Shown piece after piece: positions 7,647-15,148 of a stretch of 22,068 bases of DNA. This DNA comes from Verrucomicrobiales bacterium. Its GTDB lineage: Bacteria; Verrucomicrobiota; Verrucomicrobiia; Methylacidiphilales; JAAUTS01. The stretch spans positions 1-22,068 of the forward strand of contig JAITHY010000235.1 of NCBI GenBank assembly GCA_031279715.1, given 5' to 3'. The notes beneath the pieces are model-generated. The model saw only the letters and a program-made list of their open reading frames with translations, was not told the DNA's origin and searched no databases. Each line of letters begins with the position of its first letter. Within the stretch, counting starts at the first letter, position 1. The position numbers and the translations under genes were made by a program.

Positions 7647-8768
7647 GCCAGTGCTTAAAGCCCATGTGACTCCTTGCGCCTGAGCGTCAGCGGTGTAGGC
7701 GGAGATTTGGCGGCGGGTGAGGTCACCGGCATGGTCAGCGGCGCGGTACCAGGTGATGGTTTGTTCAACCGCGACGGGAAAATTCCACACCGGCTGCCAG
7801 CGCAGGAGATGACGGGCTTTGTCCGTGGCGAGGTTGAGCAAGCCGGCTTCGTGCGGCGCGGCGGGGTCGCTTTGGTCACGCCATTCGCCGGGCCAGTGTT
7901 TGAGAATTTCCCGCGCCAGTTCGCCGACGCTGCGGTTGGATTCCGGCGCTGGGCCGAAGTTGAACGCGGTGGCAAGTTGCGCCGCGTTGCCCGCTGACAG
8001 TGAGGCGGCAAGCCACAGGTAGCCGCTGAGCGGCTCCAGGACGTGCTGCCACGGGCGCGTGGAGTTTTTGTTGCGGACAATAATCGGTTGACCGTCAGCG
8101 AGGGCGCGAATGCAGTCGGGGACGATGCGCTCCGCCGCCCAGTCGCCGCCGCCGATGACGTTGCCGGCGCGGGCGGAGGCGAGGCGCGCGGGCGAGTCCG
8201 GCGCGGAAAAATACGAGCGGCGGTAGGCGCTGATAATCAACTCGGCGGCGCCTTTGGAGGAACTGTACGGGTCGTGCCCGCCCATTGGATCGGTCTCGCG
8301 GTAGGCGTGGTGCCATTCTTGGTTTTCGTAACATTTGTCCGTGGTGACGCTGACGATGACGCAGGGACGCTGACGGTCAGTGGCGAGGCGCGCGGCCTCA
8401 AGCACGTGCGCGGTGCCCGTGACGTTGGTGGCGTAAGTTTCCAGCGGTTCGCGGTAGGACCGGCGCACGAGCGGTTGCGCGGCGAGGTGAAAAATAAACG
8501 CGGGCTGAACGTCAGCGACCACGCCGCTGACGGTCGCCAAGTCGCGGATGTCGCCAAGGTGGTGACGGTCAGCGAGCCGCGCGGCGAGGTTGAGTTGGCC
8601 GAACAGCGCGGGCGTGGTGGGCGGCGGCAGCGCGAGGCCGTGAACGTCAGCGCCCAGTGCCAGCAGCCATTCGGCGAGCCAGGCGCCTTTGAAACCGGTG
8701 TGGCCGGTGACGAGCACCCGCTGACCGTGAAACGCGCCGCCGAAAGTTTGGGTCAACTCGCCGCGCAT
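7644..8768 (-). CDS. rfbG: CDP-glucose 4,6-dehydratase
   Basis: A 374-residue extended SDR that removes water from CDP-glucose to give CDP-4-keto-6-deoxyglucose, the entry point to 3,6-dideoxyhexoses in surface polysaccharides. Near the N-terminus is VLVTGHTGFKGAWLAEWL (about residues 17-34), the diagnostic RfbG start. SVTTDKCYEN near 135 and the catalytic YSSSKGAAE near 164 follow. The frame is open further upstream, but ATG at 8768 is chosen because it lies two bases after the rfbF stop and matches family length (~360). It carries many copies of the CGCTGAC motif (for example 7991, 8368, 8563), mostly at variable positions. Its partner rfbF lies directly upstream; rfbH is not in the window. 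Confidence 0.94.
   Translation of the reverse strand: MRGELTQTFGGAFHGQRVLVTGHTGFKGAWLAEWLLALGADVHGLALPPPTTPALFGQLNLAARLADRHHLGDIRDLATVSGVVADVQPAFIFHLAAQPLVRRSYREPLETYATNVTGTAHVLEAARLATDRQRPCVIVSVTTDKCYENQEWHHAYRETDPMGGHDPYSSSKGAAELIISAYRRSYFSAPDSPARLASARAGNVIGGGDWAAERIVPDCIRALADGQPIIVRNKNSTRPWQHVLEPLSGYLWLAASLSAGNAAQLATAFNFGPAPESNRSVGELAREILKHWPGEWRDQSDPAAPHEAGLLNLATDKARHLLRWQPVWNFPVAVEQTITWYRAADHAGDLTRRQISAYTADAQAQGVTWALSTG
7991..8008 (+). repeat. Extended motif copy, consensus form
   Basis: CCGCTGACAGTGAGGCGG, in rfbG (codons for AASLSAG). Confidence 0.75.
8368..8380. repeat. Near-palindromic motif copy
   Basis: CGCTGACGGTCAG, in rfbG, encoding the LATDRQRP region on the minus strand. Confidence 0.65.
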
Positions 8769-8770
8769 GA

Positions 8771-9553
8771 TTACCAAACTTTCCACGGGGCCTTGTGGCC
8801 GGCCCATAATTGGTTGAGATATTGCATTTCCTGATATGTGTCCATTGGCTGCCAAAATCCCTCGTGTTTGTACGCGTTGAGCTGACCGTCACGCACCAGG
8901 CGGTCCATCGGCTGGCGTTCCAACATTACGGCGGGGTCGTCCGGCAGGTAGTCAAACAGCCGGTGGTCGCAGACCATGTAGCCGCCGTTGACATAAGCGT
9001 CCTCGAACTGGGGTTTTTCGTTGAATTGGTGAATATTGCCGTCCTCGCTGACGCTGATGATGCCGAAGCGTCCGGCGGGATGGACGGCGCTGATGGTGCA
9101 GACTTTGCCTGCGGCGTGGTGGGCGCTGATGCTGGCGTTGATGTCAATGGCGGCGAGGCCGTCGCCGTAAGTGAGCAGGAACGGCTCGCCCGCCGGGATG
9201 TGGCGTTGGATTTGTTTGACGCGGAAGGCGGTCATGGATTCCTCGCCCGTTTCCGCGAGTGTGACTTGCCAGTCCAATTCGTCGTGCAAATCATGAAACC
9301 GCACGGCGGGCCTGGAGCCGAGCATCAGCGTCGTGTCGGATGTGTTCCACATGTAATTGCGGAAAAATTCCTTGATCATGGCGCCCTTGTAGCCCAGGCA
9401 AAGAATAAATTCTTTATGTCCGTAATGGGCGTAAATTTTCATGATGTGCCACAAAATCGGACATCCGCCGATGGGCACCATGGGTTTCGGGCGATATTCC
9501 GTTTCCTCGCGCAAGCGCGTGCCTTTGCCGCCGCAGAGAATGACAACTTTCAT
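8771..9553 (-). CDS. rfbF: Glucose-1-phosphate cytidylyltransferase
   Basis: A 260-residue sugar nucleotidyltransferase making CDP-glucose from glucose-1-phosphate and CTP. The N-terminus MKVVILCGGKGTRLREET, followed by RPKPMVPIGG, is the nucleotide-binding signature. YKGAMIKEFFRNYM near residue 54 and LTYGDGLAAID near 128 are typical of RfbF. Full length for the family (~257). It is the first gene of the polysaccharide unit, with rfbG two bases downstream. No strong promoter is evident in the 100 bases upstream, which are taken up by gene remnants. Confidence 0.95.
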   Translation of the reverse strand: MKVVILCGGKGTRLREETEYRPKPMVPIGGCPILWHIMKIYAHYGHKEFILCLGYKGAMIKEFFRNYMWNTSDTTLMLGSRPAVRFHDLHDELDWQVTLAETGEESMTAFRVKQIQRHIPAGEPFLLTYGDGLAAIDINASISAHHAAGKVCTISAVHPAGRFGIISVSEDGNIHQFNEKPQFEDAYVNGGYMVCDHRLFDYLPDDPAVMLERQPMDRLVRDGQLNAYKHEGFWQPMDTYQEMQYLNQLWAGHKAPWKVW

Positions 9554-9615
9554 GATTCCCCATCATCCAAGCATGTTGCCCGCAACATGAGAAGCCAAAT
9601 TTTCCCGGCAGCCGG

Positions 9616-9846
9616 GCGGGCGCGCTGCTCAAGACCTCCGTGGCGCGGCAAATCGAGCCGCTGAGGGTCAGGTGTTGCGATGACTTGGAATTGTGGCGCG
9701 AGATTTTACCGCATGGCAATTTGGTGGTCACCGACGAGCCTCTGTTTAATTTCAGGCTGGTGAACACTCCCGAAACCGCCAGGGCTGGCTGGCGGCAGGC
9801 CCGCCTCAATCTCCGCCACTCCACACCGTCTCGGTCCATTGCGTAG
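9616..9846 (+). pseudogene. Glycosyltransferase-like C-terminal fragment
   Basis: A plus-strand frame reads GALLKTSVARQIEPL, then CDDLELWREILPHGNLVVTDEPLFNFRLVN, ending at a stop at 9844-9846. The second stretch resembles the later part of GT2 domains, where an acidic-DLWLR-L-HG pattern precedes a proline-rich EPL and Y/F-R-V. There is no start region, no DxD part and no ribosome site. It therefore looks like the tail of a lost gene, oriented opposite to the rfb cluster. The similarity is from memory and weak. Confidence 0.35.
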
Positions 9847-9890
9847 GAATATCGGTCAGCGTCCAGGCAAAATCACCGCCCTTATTCTCG
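9806..9890 (-). pseudogene. Transposase/integrase-core-like fragment
   Basis: On the minus strand, GGDFAWTLTDIPTQWTETVWSGG precedes a stop at 9806. It resembles the DDE-domain stretch GxFAWTLTLTDIxTxWTExxAVWN of ISNCY-type and similar integrase-core transposases, with two short gaps. No terminal inverted repeats or target duplications were recognised. It is best read as a decayed insertion-sequence remnant. Confidence 0.4.
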
Positions 9891-10094
9891 CCGCGATGCG
9901 TCGCCCTCCATCCATCCGGGGCCGACTTTCCTCGCCCTTTGTGCCGTTGCCGCATGCGCGCAACACCTCTCTCCGACTCGTTTGACCCATACTTTTTCAC
10001 ATCCTTCCATTTGCTTGCGAGGCAACGCGGCTCTTTGAGAGCATTTATAAAATTCCCTGTGTGCTTCGCGCCCGTTTGCGGCTAGATTGCTCGC

Positions 10095-11495
10095 ATGAAT
10101 CACCGCATTGAACATGACACGCTGGGCGAGGTGCGCGTGCCCGCCGACGCTTATTACGGCGCGCAGACGCAGCGCAGTATTGACAATTTTAACATCGCCC
10201 GCGATATCAACAAAATGCCGCGCGAAATCATCCGCGCGTTCGCCATTTTGAAAAAAGCCGCCGCCCTCACCAACCGCGACCTCGGTGTGTTGTCCGAAGA
10301 AAAAACCAAGGTCATCGTCAGCGTGTGCGACGAAATCCTTGGCGGCCGGCTTGACGAAAGCTTCCCGCTGGTGGTGTGGCAGACGGGCAGCGGGACGCAA
10401 AGCAACATGAATGTCAACGAAGTCATTGCCTGTCGCGGGCACGTTTTGCGCGGCGGCAAGCTCGCTGACCGTGACAAGTTTTTGCACCCCAACGACGACG
10501 TCAACAAATCGCAGTCGTCCAACGACACGTTCCCGACCGCGATGCACATCGCCGCCCATAAGATTCTGGTTGAAACGACCCTCCCGGGCGTCGAGCGGTT
10601 GCGCGACACGCTGACGGTCAAGTCGCGGCAATACATGAGCGTCGTCAAAATCGGCCGCACCCATTTCATGGACGCCACGCCGCTGACGGTCGGGCAGGAA
10701 TTCAGCGGTTACGCCGCGCAACTCACGCACGGTTTGCGCGCGATAAAAAATTCACTCGCCCGCCTGTCCGAACTCGCGTTGGGCGGCACCGCCGTTGGCA
10801 CCGGCATCAACGCGCCGCCCGGCTACGCTGAGGCTGTTGCCGCGAAAATCGCCGTGCTCACCGGTCTGCCGTTTGTCAGCGCCGCGAACAAATTCGAGGC
10901 CCTCGCCGCGCACGATGCCATCGTTGAGGCGCACGGCGCGTTGAAAACCGTCGCCGTCAGCCTGATGAAAATTGCCAACGACGTGCGGATGCTCGCCTCC
11001 GGTCCGCGCGCCGGAATCGGCGAGTTGCGCATCCCCGACAACGAACCCGGCTCGTCCATCATGCCCGGAAAAGTCAATCCCACGCAATGCGAGGCGCTGA
11101 CGATGATCGCCGCGCAAGTCCTCGGCAACGACGTCGCCGTCAACGTCAGCGGCGCGAGCGGACACTTTGAACTGAATGTGTTCAAACCGGTGATGATTTA
11201 CAATTTCCTGCACAGCGCCCGGCTGATCGGCGAGGGCTGTGCCAGTTTCAATGACAAATGTGCCATCGGCCTTGAACCCATCACCGCCAATATTCAACGG
11301 CACGTTGACAACTCGCTGATGCTGGTTACCGCGCTCAATTCCAAAATCGGATATTACAAAGCCGCTGAAATTGCGCAAAAAGCGCACCAGGATGGCTCCA
11401 CGCTGAAGGAGACGGCGGTGAAACTCGGCTATGTCACGCCCGAACAATTCGACGAGTGGGTAAAACCGGGAAATATGGTCGGGAAGCTGGAGTGA
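10095..11495 (+). CDS. fumC: Class II fumarate hydratase
   Basis: A 466-residue class II fumarase, interconverting fumarate and L-malate in the cytosolic TCA cycle. All family signatures are present: TGSGTQSNMNVNEV near residue 97, SSNDTFPTAMH near 141, the catalytic His in GRTHFMDATPLTVGQE near 186, and the flexible loop GSSIMPGKVNPTQCEAL at about 318-334. Length matches the usual 460-467. The ATG at 10095 gives the standard N-terminus (EHDTLGEVRVP). No clear Shine-Dalgarno precedes it. About eight motif copies lie inside, two encoding LTV-type peptides. It converges on the regulator gene that ends 17 bases downstream. Confidence 0.97.
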   Translation: MNHRIEHDTLGEVRVPADAYYGAQTQRSIDNFNIARDINKMPREIIRAFAILKKAAALTNRDLGVLSEEKTKVIVSVCDEILGGRLDESFPLVVWQTGSGTQSNMNVNEVIACRGHVLRGGKLADRDKFLHPNDDVNKSQSSNDTFPTAMHIAAHKILVETTLPGVERLRDTLTVKSRQYMSVVKIGRTHFMDATPLTVGQEFSGYAAQLTHGLRAIKNSLARLSELALGGTAVGTGINAPPGYAEAVAAKIAVLTGLPFVSAANKFEALAAHDAIVEAHGALKTVAVSLMKIANDVRMLASGPRAGIGELRIPDNEPGSSIMPGKVNPTQCEALTMIAAQVLGNDVAVNVSGASGHFELNVFKPVMIYNFLHSARLIGEGCASFNDKCAIGLEPITANIQRHVDNSLMLVTALNSKIGYYKAAEIAQKAHQDGSTLKETAVKLGYVTPEQFDEWVKPGNMVGKLE

Positions 11496-11512
11496 AGTCA
11501 TGGTCAGCGGCT

Positions 11513-11857
11513 TCAATATAGCCACAACTTTTCATCTTTATCCACCTCTATTGGTGGTGGTTTTGGTCGGCGGGGACGAGACGCTGATGATGAGGTGGGC
11601 CGGGCGATTTTTAGCATCATCGTCAGGGGGTGGATGTAGGGATTGTCGGGATTGAAACGGTACACGCGGGTCTTGCCAACTGTCCGCGATGCCAGTAATC
11701 CCGCCTGTTCAAATCGAGCCAGTTGTTTTTGCACCGCTGACAATGTCAAATTGGCCTCCCGCGCCACGCCGGAGGCGTAAATTTCACCATGTTGGCGCAG
11801 ACTCAGCATCAGCGTCACAACCAGTTTGCTATTAAAAATCGTTGCCAGCATATCCAT
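11513..11857 (-). CDS. Winged helix-turn-helix transcriptional regulator
   Basis: A 114-residue protein whose residues ~5-82 form an ArsR/MarR-like winged helix. The helix-turn-helix reads EIYASGVAREANLTLSAVQKQLARFEQAGLL and the wing TVGKTRVYRFN. No metal-binding ELCVCDL-type motif of classical ArsR proteins is seen, so the ligand is unknown. The C-terminal ~30 residues (SRPRRPKPPPIEVDKDEKLWLY) are basic and proline-rich, then acidic, and look disordered. Similar short regulators often stand alone and are autoregulated, but no operator is obvious. It is convergent with fumC and downstream of the zinc-ribbon gene on the same strand after a 108-base gap. Confidence 0.75.
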   Translation of the reverse strand: MDMLATIFNSKLVVTLMLSLRQHGEIYASGVAREANLTLSAVQKQLARFEQAGLLASRTVGKTRVYRFNPDNPYIHPLTMMLKIARPTSSSASRPRRPKPPPIEVDKDEKLWLY

Positions 11858-11965
11858 CTTTATTAGAGGTTATATTGACTGATTAAAAGGTGGGCGCAAG
11901 ATTATTTTAATGCGCGCGGAATTAGATTAGGCGTTGGTTTTTTGCCGGCGCTGAATGTCACCGTT

Positions 11966-12676
11966 TTACGGCAGCGTCCAATAAATAATGCGCCCGCAAT
12001 TGTCGCAATGCACAATTTTACCGCCGGACTTGGCGGCGCCGACGGTGGCTTGCGTCAGTTTCATGTGGCAGCCGTTGCACGTGGTGCCGTGGACGACGGG
12101 CACGATGGCGAGGTCGCCCTTGCTTTGCAGGATGCGGCGGTAGGCGGACAACTCGGCGGGCGGGATTTGTGTTTGCAATTCCGCGATTTCCACCGTCAGC
12201 GTCTTCACTTGCTCCTCCAGCACGGTTTTTTTCTTTTTCCATTCCTCCCGTTGATTGGCGGCGACGCGCTCGTATTCCCTGACCTTCAGCGACTCTGCCT
12301 GCGCCGATTTTTGCGCCTCGTCGTACTGGTCCATCAAAATCAACTCCCGTTCCTCCAGCGCGTCAATATCCTTCCGCGCCCGCTCAATTTCATGCCCCAT
12401 CGCCTGATATTCGTCATTTTTCTTGGTCTGCGCCTGGTGGGTTTGAAATTTGCGAATGGCCTCCTCTTTCGTTCCAACTTGCAATTCCAGTTGCTTCCGT
12501 TCGCTTTCAATGTGGCGCGCCTGCTGTTTCAAGCGCTCAAACTCCGTGCTCTGCGCCGCCAGCCGCGCGGCGATTTGTTTTTCCTCGACGGGAAGGTGAT
12601 TGAGTTCCGTTTGCGCGCGCCGCAACCGCACGTCGCGTTCCTGCAAGATGAGCAATCGCTCCAGTGAAGCTAACAT
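11966..12676 (-). CDS. Coiled-coil C4 zinc-ribbon protein (DUF164/CdsZ-like)
   Basis: A 236-residue protein. Residues ~5-180 are charged heptad-like sequence, predicted as long coiled coils (QTELNHLPVEEKQIAARLAAQ onward). The C-terminal zinc ribbon has Cys200-x2-Cys203 and Cys224-x2-Cys227 in TTCNGCHMK and HCDNCGRI. This architecture is the widespread zf-RING_7/DUF164 family, which includes chlamydial CdsZ, a proposed scaffold around type III secretion. Outside Chlamydiae the role is poorly known. It lies 32 bases downstream of riboflavin synthase on the same strand and is probably cotranscribed. No secretion genes are nearby. Confidence 0.88.
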   Translation of the reverse strand: MLASLERLLILQERDVRLRRAQTELNHLPVEEKQIAARLAAQSTEFERLKQQARHIESERKQLELQVGTKEEAIRKFQTHQAQTKKNDEYQAMGHEIERARKDIDALEERELILMDQYDEAQKSAQAESLKVREYERVAANQREEWKKKKTVLEEQVKTLTVEIAELQTQIPPAELSAYRRILQSKGDLAIVPVVHGTTCNGCHMKLTQATVGAAKSGGKIVHCDNCGRIIYWTLP

Positions 12677-12708
12677 GCCGGCAGATTAGCAAGCGCGCGC
12701 CGCCCGCG

Positions 12709-13311
12709 CTAGGAATTTTTGCCGCTGAGGATGAGTTTCTCCGTGTACTTGGCGAGCATGTCGAACTCAATGTTCAGCCGGTCGCCGACTTTGCGGTCGC
12801 GCAATGCCGTGACCGCCAGCGTGTGCGGGATGATCCACACGTTGAAGCGGTTGCCGCTGACGGCGCCGACGGTCAGGCTGATGCCGTCAATGGCGACGCA
12901 GCCTTTGGGCACAAGATATTTTTCCAATCCGTCCGGCGCCGCCATCTCCAGCTCATAATCAGCGCCGACTTGCCCCCACTTGGTGATCACCGCTGTGCAA
13001 TCCACGTGCCCCGTGACAAAATGCCCGCCGATGCGGTCGCCCACGCGCAGCGAGCGTTCGATATTGACGAGCGCCCCCACGCGTAGCGCGCCAAGGTTCG
13101 TCGCGCGCAGCGTTTCCTCCAGCAAATCAAAATGCAAGTCGCTGCCGTTGAGGTCCGTCACCGTCAGGCAGCAGCCGTTGTTGGCCACGCTGTCGCCGGG
13201 CCGTAACCCCGCCGCCGTCCGTGCCACGCTGACCGTGAGGCGCGTCACCGCCCCCGCGCCGCGCCGGATGTTTTTCAAAACTCCCGTCTCCTCGACAATG
13301 CCGCTGAACAT
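12709..13311 (-). CDS. ribE: Riboflavin synthase, alpha subunit
   Basis: A 200-residue riboflavin synthase, which dismutates two 6,7-dimethyl-8-ribityllumazines into riboflavin and a pyrimidinedione. The invariant start MFSGIVEETG is present. Two lumazine-binding repeats follow, roughly residues 1-97 and 98-195, with NNGCCLTV and GHFVTGHVDC in the first half and AIDGISLTV in the second. One motif copy encodes LTVSVART in a variable loop of the first repeat. No other rib genes or FMN riboswitch are seen nearby. The gene sits between a SulP transporter (39-base gap, containing a motif copy at about 13328) and the zinc-ribbon gene. Confidence 0.95.
   Translation of the reverse strand: MFSGIVEETGVLKNIRRGAGAVTRLTVSVARTAAGLRPGDSVANNGCCLTVTDLNGSDLHFDLLEETLRATNLGALRVGALVNIERSLRVGDRIGGHFVTGHVDCTAVITKWGQVGADYELEMAAPDGLEKYLVPKGCVAIDGISLTVGAVSGNRFNVWIIPHTLAVTALRDRKVGDRLNIEFDMLAKYTEKLILSGKNS
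13225..13242 (+). repeat. Extended motif copy
   Basis: CACGCTGACCGTGAGGCG, in ribE (codons for RLTVSV on the minus strand). Confidence 0.65.
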
Positions 13312-13350
13312 GATGAAAATTTTACCCGCTGACAGTGGAAGCGCAATGGT

Positions 13351-15093
13351 TTAGTGTGTCGCGGCCAAAATGGTTTGCGCCCGTTGCAGCGCGTTGTCCA
13401 TGTCGCCGCACAAATTTTCCAGGCCGAGTTTTTTCAGGAACCCGTGCTTGAACATCATCCTCGTCGGATGCGGTTGCGCGTTGCACAAAACCAAGTGAAT
13501 CCCCTGCGCGCGCAACGTATTGTAAGTGTCCTCCAGCAACACCAGCCCCTCGAAATCCAGCGCCAGCATCCGCTCCACGCGCAGGATGACCACGCGCGTT
13601 CGCGGGCGCTGCTTGATGGCGCGTTCCAGTTGCGAGGTGAAATCGTCGCTGACCGCGTAGAACAAAATCCCCTCGAAGCGGAATTGCAAAATCTCCGGCG
13701 CCATCGTCAGCGGCGCGTCATCGGGCCTCTCCGCTGCCAGTGACGAACCCGCGCTGATGGGGCGCATGATGGTGATTTCCTTCAACCTCAGTATCAGCGT
13801 CACCGCCGCCACCGCCAGCCCGAAGCCGACGCCCACGTTCAAATCAACGCACACTGTCAGCAGAAACGTCACCACCGCGATGAGCAACTCCGAGTGTGTC
13901 ACCTTCCGCAACGCGTTAAAATGATGCCCTTCGAACATTTTGAAGGCCACGTGCAGCAAAATCGCCGCCAGCACGCACATCGGAATGTACGCCACCCATT
14001 CCGACGCGACCAGCATCACGACAAGCAAACACACCGCGTGCACGATGCCGCTGACCGGCGTCCGCCCGCCGCTCTGCACGTTGGTCGAACTCCGCGCAAT
14101 CGCCCCCGTGGCGGGCAGCCCGCCGAACCACGGCACCACGCAGTTGGCCAGACCTTGCGCCACCAATTCCTGGTCGGAATTATGCCGGTCCTTAATCATC
14201 TTGTCCGTCGCCATCGCGCTGAGGATGGACTCCACCGCGCCGAGGAACGCGATAATCATCGCCGAGGGAATCGCCTCGCGCACCAACTCCCATGAAATAT
14301 CCCATTTCACCAGCCTGGGCAGGCCGCTGGGGATGGCGTCGATAAACGCGCCGCCGGAAATTTTGCCGAACGTCGAGCCGATGGTCGCCAACCCACTGTC
14401 AGCGGGCGTCTGCGTCCAGCCCGACAAATTGGCAACCAGCGTCGCCGCCACCAGCACCGTCACACGCGGGCGCCAGCGGTCCGGCACCAAAAAAATCCCC
14501 GCCAGACATGCCACGGAAAACACCGCCGTCAGCGGCGAGAGATGATGAATGTTCGCCGCCAGCGCTTTTATTTTCTCCAGCGTCTCCGGCGGCAGGCCGC
14601 CGCTGATGTTCAGCCCCAGCATCGGCTGGATTTGCTGGATGCCGATAATCACCGCGATGCCCGACGTGAAGCCCACCACCACCGGCAGCGGAATATAGCG
14701 GCTGAACGCCCCCGCCTTCAGCGCGCCCATGACGATGAGCAGCACCCCCGCCATCAGCGTGGCCATCCACAGGCAAGTCATCCCGTGCGCGTACACAATG
14801 CCCGCGACGATGGGAATGAACGCCCCCGTCGGCCCTCCGATTTGCACACGACTTCCGCCGAACGCGCTGATGATGAAGCCCGCCAAAATCGCCGTCGTCA
14901 GCCCAATCGTCGCCGGGCTGACTGGGCTGGCCGTGCCGTTCGGAACACTGGCGATGCCAAACCCAATCGCCAGCGGAATCGCCATCAAGCCAACCATGAT
15001 TCCGCTGAAAACATCCGTGCGAAGCTGCGCGCGGGAATAACCTTCCGCCAGCACGTCCATCAATTTGGGACGAAAGAACAAGCGCCGTTTCAT
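13351..15093 (-). CDS. SulP-family anion transporter with STAS domain
   Basis: A 580-residue inner-membrane SLC26/SulP transporter. Residues ~25-430 contain about ten to fourteen hydrophobic segments. They include the family start motif near FSGIMVGLMAIPLAIGFGIASVPNG and the conserved GGPTGAFIPIVAGIV stretch. Residues ~450-575 form a STAS domain (LQFRFEGILFYAVSDDF to LGLENLCGDMDNAL). Relatives carry sulfate, bicarbonate or dicarboxylates; the sequence does not settle which. The DRHNSDQELVAQGLAN loop near 300 is typical. It starts 55 bases after the RND adaptor stop on the same strand, so it may be read from the metal-responsive promoter, or from its own in that AT-rich gap. Confidence 0.93.
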   Translation of the reverse strand: MKRRLFFRPKLMDVLAEGYSRAQLRTDVFSGIMVGLMAIPLAIGFGIASVPNGTASPVSPATIGLTTAILAGFIISAFGGSRVQIGGPTGAFIPIVAGIVYAHGMTCLWMATLMAGVLLIVMGALKAGAFSRYIPLPVVVGFTSGIAVIIGIQQIQPMLGLNISGGLPPETLEKIKALAANIHHLSPLTAVFSVACLAGIFLVPDRWRPRVTVLVAATLVANLSGWTQTPADSGLATIGSTFGKISGGAFIDAIPSGLPRLVKWDISWELVREAIPSAMIIAFLGAVESILSAMATDKMIKDRHNSDQELVAQGLANCVVPWFGGLPATGAIARSSTNVQSGGRTPVSGIVHAVCLLVVMLVASEWVAYIPMCVLAAILLHVAFKMFEGHHFNALRKVTHSELLIAVVTFLLTVCVDLNVGVGFGLAVAAVTLILRLKEITIMRPISAGSSLAAERPDDAPLTMAPEILQFRFEGILFYAVSDDFTSQLERAIKQRPRTRVVILRVERMLALDFEGLVLLEDTYNTLRAQGIHLVLCNAQPHPTRMMFKHGFLKKLGLENLCGDMDNALQRAQTILAATH

Positions 15094-15148
15094 AGATATG
15101 AAAGGCCCAACAATAGGCGCTCATCCGCAAAATGCAATTTTTGAAAAA

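Larger units (their letters stand above)
9554..10094. other. Gene-free stretch with fragments of dead genes
   Basis: 541 bases between divergent rfbF and fumC. They hold a plus-strand glycosyltransferase-like fragment (about 9616-9846) and a minus-strand transposase-like fragment (about 9806-9890), each described separately. The remaining ~200 bases before fumC show no protein similarity to me. TATAAA at 10046-10051 is a possible -10 for fumC, but no good -35 stands at the right distance. Only one motif copy (near 9854) is present. Confidence 0.6.

Noticed and set aside
8043..8834. 263-codon plus-strand open frame opposite rfbG
   Set aside because: Antisense to rfbG with all its signatures; the translation has no domain features.
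10035..10051. TTGAGA and TATAAA upstream of fumC as a promoter
   Set aside because: Spacing between the hexamers is far too short; TATAAA alone is not enough.
11542..11564. CCACC-TCTATT-GGTGG followed by TGGTTTT as a fumC terminator
   Set aside because: Only five base pairs, T-run not adjacent, and the sequence encodes the proline-rich tail of the regulator; too weak to list.
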